In this document: piece after piece, positions 61,801 to 64,000 of the stretch
Numbering within the stretch: position 1 is the first letter of the stretch
How the letters are laid out: each line of letters starts with the position of its first letter
Source: Triatoma infestans
Taxonomy: Eukaryota > Arthropoda > Insecta > Hemiptera > Reduviidae
Reading direction: 5' to 3'
DNA length: 64,000 nt
Assembly: GCA_011037195.1 (NCBI GenBank)
Contig: JAAEAF010001497.1
Coordinates: forward strand, 124,001-188,000
Made by a program: the position numbers and the translations under genes
The notes under the pieces: model-generated
Seen by the model: the letters and a program-made list of their open reading frames with translations, nothing else
What the model was told of the DNA's origin: nothing
Databases searched by the model: none

Positions 61801-63688
61801 GAGAATAAAATAATCAACAAATGGGACTAATAAAAATCAATACAGCTTACATTTTATACATATTTATACATCCTGGAAGTCAGTGTATAAACTGAATTTG
61901 CTGTGTGGAAGTCTGTGTTATACACTGTCTGACAAACGCATCCTGAAGATGGGCGAACGCTCGAAACCGTCGATGACCACAAAATGAAGCAGGCTACCAC
62001 GGAAAATGTCTCTGATGCTTTCCAGCTCTGCGGAACCAACTACTACTACAACAAATATATATAAGTATATAATATAATAATATGTATGTAATATATAACA
62101 TAAGTATATATATAATTGTAATAAAACTAAAAACATCCTGTTAGATCCACTCCATAAGTAAATTGAAAATCCAGTTTGAATCACAGGGGTGCATTTTTTA
62201 TGCTGTTCATCCCAAACACACACATAAATATGCACTTAGATCAGAGATAGCTGTGGAGTCGAATACATAATTTCATGTATATATTTATTAAGAATTATAT
62301 TATAATAGAATTATCTTCAGCTGGGTAGCTTAAAAAACTGGTCTTCAATTTCTTTATTTTTTACAACGAACTCAACGTTTCGGCGTTATTTATCGCCATT
62401 TTCAAGAGTATAATTGTCATGCATTTTATACTAATGTAAGCTGTATTGATTTTTATTGATCCCATTTGTTGATTATTTTAATTCTCGTCGAATTATATTG
62501 TTTTTTTAATTTAAGGCGCGTCAACATCTATGGTCATTGGCGCCAATTTATTGTTAAAATTTATTTACTTTAAATAAAGTGCGTCCTTATTAATTTGGAT
62601 GAAATTTACTCAAAATTTATATTTATGTTAATGAGAGTAGTAAAGTTTATTAAAAATTGTAAAAAATAAAGAAATTAACTTCTAGAAATTAATTTCTAAT
62701 TAATTAGAAAGGCTAATTACTTGGTTTATTAAGCTGCACAGCAGAAGATATATATATAATTTTAACAAATAATTAGCCTATAATCCTTTAAGAAATCAAA
62801 TTTCAACTAGTAGATATTTATAAAGAGAAGACAAAGATTCATTCAGCGATAGCTTATGTCCCAACATCATGGTTCAAAACGAATACACTACTAAAATGCA
62901 TTTATCTGTTTAATAATGTAACGTCGGAAGAAAGATACATTTAAAATTTTTGCTTTACGTGATGAGAATGCACATTCTCGGAAATAATAGTATTTGATTT
63001 ATTTTATATCAATAAGTTCAACTTTAAAATTAAAAAATACTCAAGCATTTTTGAAATAAATTATTTGACCTGATTACTTGAAATAATATTTCAAATAATG
63101 CCCAGCTTTATTGTATAGTTACATAACAGAATTTTGTCGAATCACTTTTGTATGAAACATTTTTTTCCCCGAGAAATTTATTTTATGGGCATTCGGAAGG
63201 GGGGGGGGCTGAAATGTCAAACTTTGGTTAGTTTAGATTCTCTCATTAATGTAAGTATCATATTAAAACAAAATAAACAATTTATTAAAAATTCCAAGTT
63301 TGAAGAAAAGTGGTCACATATAATTAAGTAAATTCCAGTAAGAGAAAGTTGTGTGAATGTTTCACAGTATGTGTGTAACGGTATGTTTTTTCCTCTCTAA
63401 TAAAATATTAATTAAAAGAAAACATACATTTTGTTAATAAACTTCCAGTGCCTTTTCGTTGAAGTTAAAGGACCTTCCGATAAATTATCACCAAAACAGA
63501 TAATTTGGTTACAGAAATTAAATGAAGTTGGTATTGAATCAGAAGTCTGTCATGTACACAGTGAGTACTGCTTTATTTTATTTTTTCCCTTTGTATTTTA
63601 CCTTTCCCTAATTATTTGTACGCTTTCATTAAATTTTTTTGTAGCTCTTCACACTGGAAAAAGAGAAATATCAAATGAAACTGAATAA
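50969..63688 (+). CDS. FAN1: FAN1, Fanconi-associated nuclease 1 (8 coding exons, complete)
   Basis: FAN1 is a structure-specific 5' flap and exonuclease with a VRR-NUC (PD-(D/E)xK) domain, acting in nuclear interstrand-crosslink repair. Exons are 50969-52884, 53563-53948, 54056-54320, 56455-56737, 58609-58746, 58844-58966, 63449-63560 and 63645-63688. All have GT-AG borders and consistent phases, for 1088 codons plus stop (human 1017). Domain order: long disordered N-terminus (to about 430), SAP-like DNA-binding segment (about 530-575), helical/TPR-like part (exons 2-3), then nuclease. Candidate active-site residues are E901 in GYHDEG, D1027 in SGLPD, and E1042 and K1044 in VEVKGP. The AATAAA at 63684-63689 overlaps the stop codon. 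It is divergently paired with CC2D2A. Confidence 0.96.
52885..53562. other. FAN1 intron 1
   Basis: 678 bases between a GTAAGT donor and a TTTCCCTAG acceptor. No repeat family or ORF recognised. Confidence 0.7.
53563..54320 (+). CDS. FAN1: FAN1 exons 2-3, helical/TPR-like middle
   Basis: Exons 53563-53948 and 54056-54320 encode about residues 639-855: helical pairs rich in Leu, Lys and Glu ([40 protein letters not shown]) like the repeat region before the human nuclease domain. Phases 2-1-2 join without stops. The 3' donor at 54321 is GTAAGT. Confidence 0.92.
55209..55649. repeat. Foldback element, 115-bp arms, in FAN1 intron 3
   Basis: Left arm 55209-55324 (GCAGATCTAGCCAAATTGGG ... AGGTCCTGGTATCTG) is mirrored by 55535-55649 (CAGGACCTTTCCTCTTCATC ... 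CCAATTTGGCTAGATCTGC) with about 210 bases between. Only a few mismatches. No ORF. Confidence 0.88.
56070..56375. repeat. Palindromic element B in FAN1 intron 3
   Basis: Inverted arms 56070-56190 and 56216-56375, meeting at ACTGACTAGTC...GACTAGTCAGT. Each arm carries the hammerhead-like sequence (56112-56149 minus, degraded; 56285-56321 plus). Confidence 0.83.
56455..58746 (+). CDS. FAN1: FAN1 exons 4-5, first part of the nuclease domain
   Basis: Exons 56455-56737 and 58609-58746 encode about residues 856-996. [30 protein letters not shown] and RNRAELIH follow the human order of TITGR, VEELALAHY, GIHGEG, LLLWDIIF and RRPALEARLQLIH. Glu901 in GYHDEG corresponds to a conserved acidic residue of the active site. 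The exon 4 acceptor (TTAAAG) was chosen because it completes the exon 3 codon and leaves no in-frame stop. Confidence 0.9.
56835..58130 (+). mobile_element. HINE-like pieces in FAN1 intron 4
   Basis: A start-like ACTTTCTCTTAATCCAC at 56843 and a clearer forward 3' half at about 57400-58125 (GAACTCAAAACGTATATTTC, stem-loop CTTCCTCTTAGTAACAACAG, TAAGAGAAAGTAAA). Other repeat text (57180-57300) resembles the flank of palindrome A. Confidence 0.65.
58844..63688 (+). CDS. FAN1: FAN1 exons 6-8, VRR-NUC catalytic core and C-terminus
   Basis: Exon 6 (58844-58966) ends the [16 protein letters not shown] stretch carrying the catalytic Asp. Exon 7 (63449-63560) opens [20 protein letters not shown] with the Glu and Lys. 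A 4482-base repeat-filled intron splits them. Exon 8 (63645-63688) adds [14 protein letters not shown] and stop TAA at 63686. Exon 7 can be misread into its intron; the GTGAGT donor after GTACACA and the TTTGTAG acceptor give the correct short tail. Confidence 0.94.
59425..59630 (-). mobile_element. HINE-like fragment in FAN1 intron 6
   Basis: Stem-loop end GCTCTTACTGCTGTAAGAGG at 59432 and GACTTTTGCGGAAATACATT. The rest is rearranged; related interior text reappears at 60500-60790 after the Penelope-like fragment. Confidence 0.65.
59940..60480 (+). mobile_element. Penelope-like element 3' fragment (GIY-YIG domain and tail)
   Basis: Codes for [20 protein letters not shown], then KRPRQHE and [20 protein letters not shown], the GIY-YIG endonuclease pattern of Penelope-like retroelements (Cys cluster, YIG, conserved Arg/His, final H-x-DF). 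The ORF stops at 60300. About 100 bases later comes CTGAAGAAGGGCAGCCACCA ... CCCGAAACGTAC (60402-60440), resembling the conserved terminal-repeat motif of this class. The RT domain is absent. Confidence 0.75.
61215..61260 (-). mobile_element. HINE-like end fragment
   Basis: CTCTCTTACCGCAGCAAGAG at 61221 is the stem-loop end. A matching 5' end at 63335-63375 (GTAAGAGAAAGTTGTGTGAA) may belong to the same, heavily interrupted copy. Confidence 0.5.
61453..61468. repeat. Poly(G) run
   Basis: About 15 consecutive G in an AT-rich region; a shorter run is at 63199-63208. Length may be affected by assembly error. Confidence 0.8.
61558..62020. repeat. Palindromic element C (arms interleaved with D)
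   Basis: Left arm 61558-61705 and right arm 61869-62018 are inverted copies (AGAGACATTTTCCGTGGTAG versus CTACCACGGAAAATGTCTCT). Same family as element B. Hammerhead-like sequences at 61598-61635 (minus) and 61939-61975 (plus). Confidence 0.85.
61691..62590. repeat. Palindromic element D (arms interleaved with C)
   Basis: Left arm about 61691-61856 and right arm about 62436-62590 are near-perfect inverted copies (TTGGCGCCAATGACCATAGA versus TCTATGGTCATTGGCGCCAA). Each arm contains the SINE-like 3' end GATGTTGACGCGCCTTAAAT. Another hammerhead-like sequence is at 62373-62408 on the minus strand. Confidence 0.85.
63330..63375 (-). mobile_element. HINE-like 5' end fragment
   Basis: CAGTAAGAGAAAGTTGTGTG and AATGTTTCACAGTATG, the reverse of the family start, about 75 bases upstream of FAN1 exon 7. 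Confidence 0.6.
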
Positions 63689-63689
63689 A
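63684..63689 (+). promoter_or_regulatory. FAN1 poly(A) signal overlapping the stop codon
   Basis: AATAAA overlaps the TAA stop (63686-63688). If used, the 3' UTR would be only a few tens of bases. Further AT-rich sequence follows, so other sites are possible. Confidence 0.5.
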
Positions 63690-64000
63690 AATTTGGCAAT
63701 TTTATATTATTCTTTCAACAGAAATATGATTCACTATTGATTTGATTTTAACGAAGAACCTTTTTTTAGTCTCATTGTAAGTCAATTTTTTTGGTGTAGT
63801 TTTAGTTTTAATTTAGAAATGGGCTGTCATCTGTCTGAATATGTGATTTAATCAAAGGTTTTGGATTGGCAAGAAATTACATTAAGCCTGGATAGTAGGC
63901 TGAAATACATATATACACTTTTTTCAGCCTTTTTAAAATATGCCAATATGGATAGATTTAAGTAATGCATATGTTTAAGTAATAAAGACATGTTTAGCAG

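Noticed and set aside
63431..63688. 85-codon reading of FAN1 exon 7 running through the intron
   Set aside because: Hydrophobic text after residue H is intron; a GTGAGT donor and TTTGTAG acceptor give the correct tail.

Overview
This is intron-rich, AT-rich nuclear DNA from an arthropod, most likely an insect. The evidence is spliced genes with GT-AG introns, animal-type proteins, and dense Helitron/Helentron-like, Tc1, non-LTR, Penelope-like and tRNA-SINE remnants. No prokaryotic operon, CRISPR or phage feature was seen. I cannot name the species from the sequence alone.

Two conserved single-copy genes form the backbone, arranged head to head. On the minus strand CC2D2A, a ciliary transition-zone scaffold, fills 50309 down to 182. 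I reconstructed 28 coding exons with consistent splice phases and an uninterrupted 1536-residue frame. One short exon (20546-20657) is hidden under an ORF on the other strand, and one intron uses a GC donor. On the plus strand FAN1, the interstrand-crosslink-repair nuclease, runs from 50969 to 63688 in 8 coding exons (1088 residues). Its nuclease motif is split by a 4.5 kb intron. Only about 660 bp separates the two start codons, so the promoter region is probably shared.

CC2D2A exons total about 4.6 kb in a 50 kb span; most of the rest is repeats. From low to high coordinates the CC2D2A introns hold: a 3'-truncated Helitron, two minisatellites and an RNase H-bearing LINE fragment (0.7-6.3 kb); a degenerate LINE, a tRNA-Glu-type SINE and an intronless 472-codon nested gene (7-13 kb); a deleted Jockey-like LINE (16.9-18.2 kb); a degenerate ~165 bp tandem array (23.5-24.2 kb); a two-exon nested membrane-protein gene on the opposite strand (29.3-30.7 kb); a 28S rRNA fragment inside a repeat copy (34.5-35.0 kb); an almost full-length RTE/BovB-like LINE (39.9-43.2 kb); and a dead Tc1 element with IR/DR ends (47.1-48.75 kb). 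More than 20 copies or pieces of one dispersed family, structurally like DINE-1/HINE non-autonomous Helentrons, run through introns of both genes.

FAN1 introns carry a foldback element with 115 bp arms, a Penelope-like 3' fragment (GIY-YIG domain plus tail), and interleaved palindromes. Several palindromes and the Penelope tail carry a recurring sequence that fits a hammerhead-ribozyme core. The other strong signal is in FAN1 itself: its N-terminal half carries a degenerate repeat alternating SUMO-attachment consensus sites with SUMO-interacting motifs, plus a canonical-looking PIP box, and no UBZ finger is visible.
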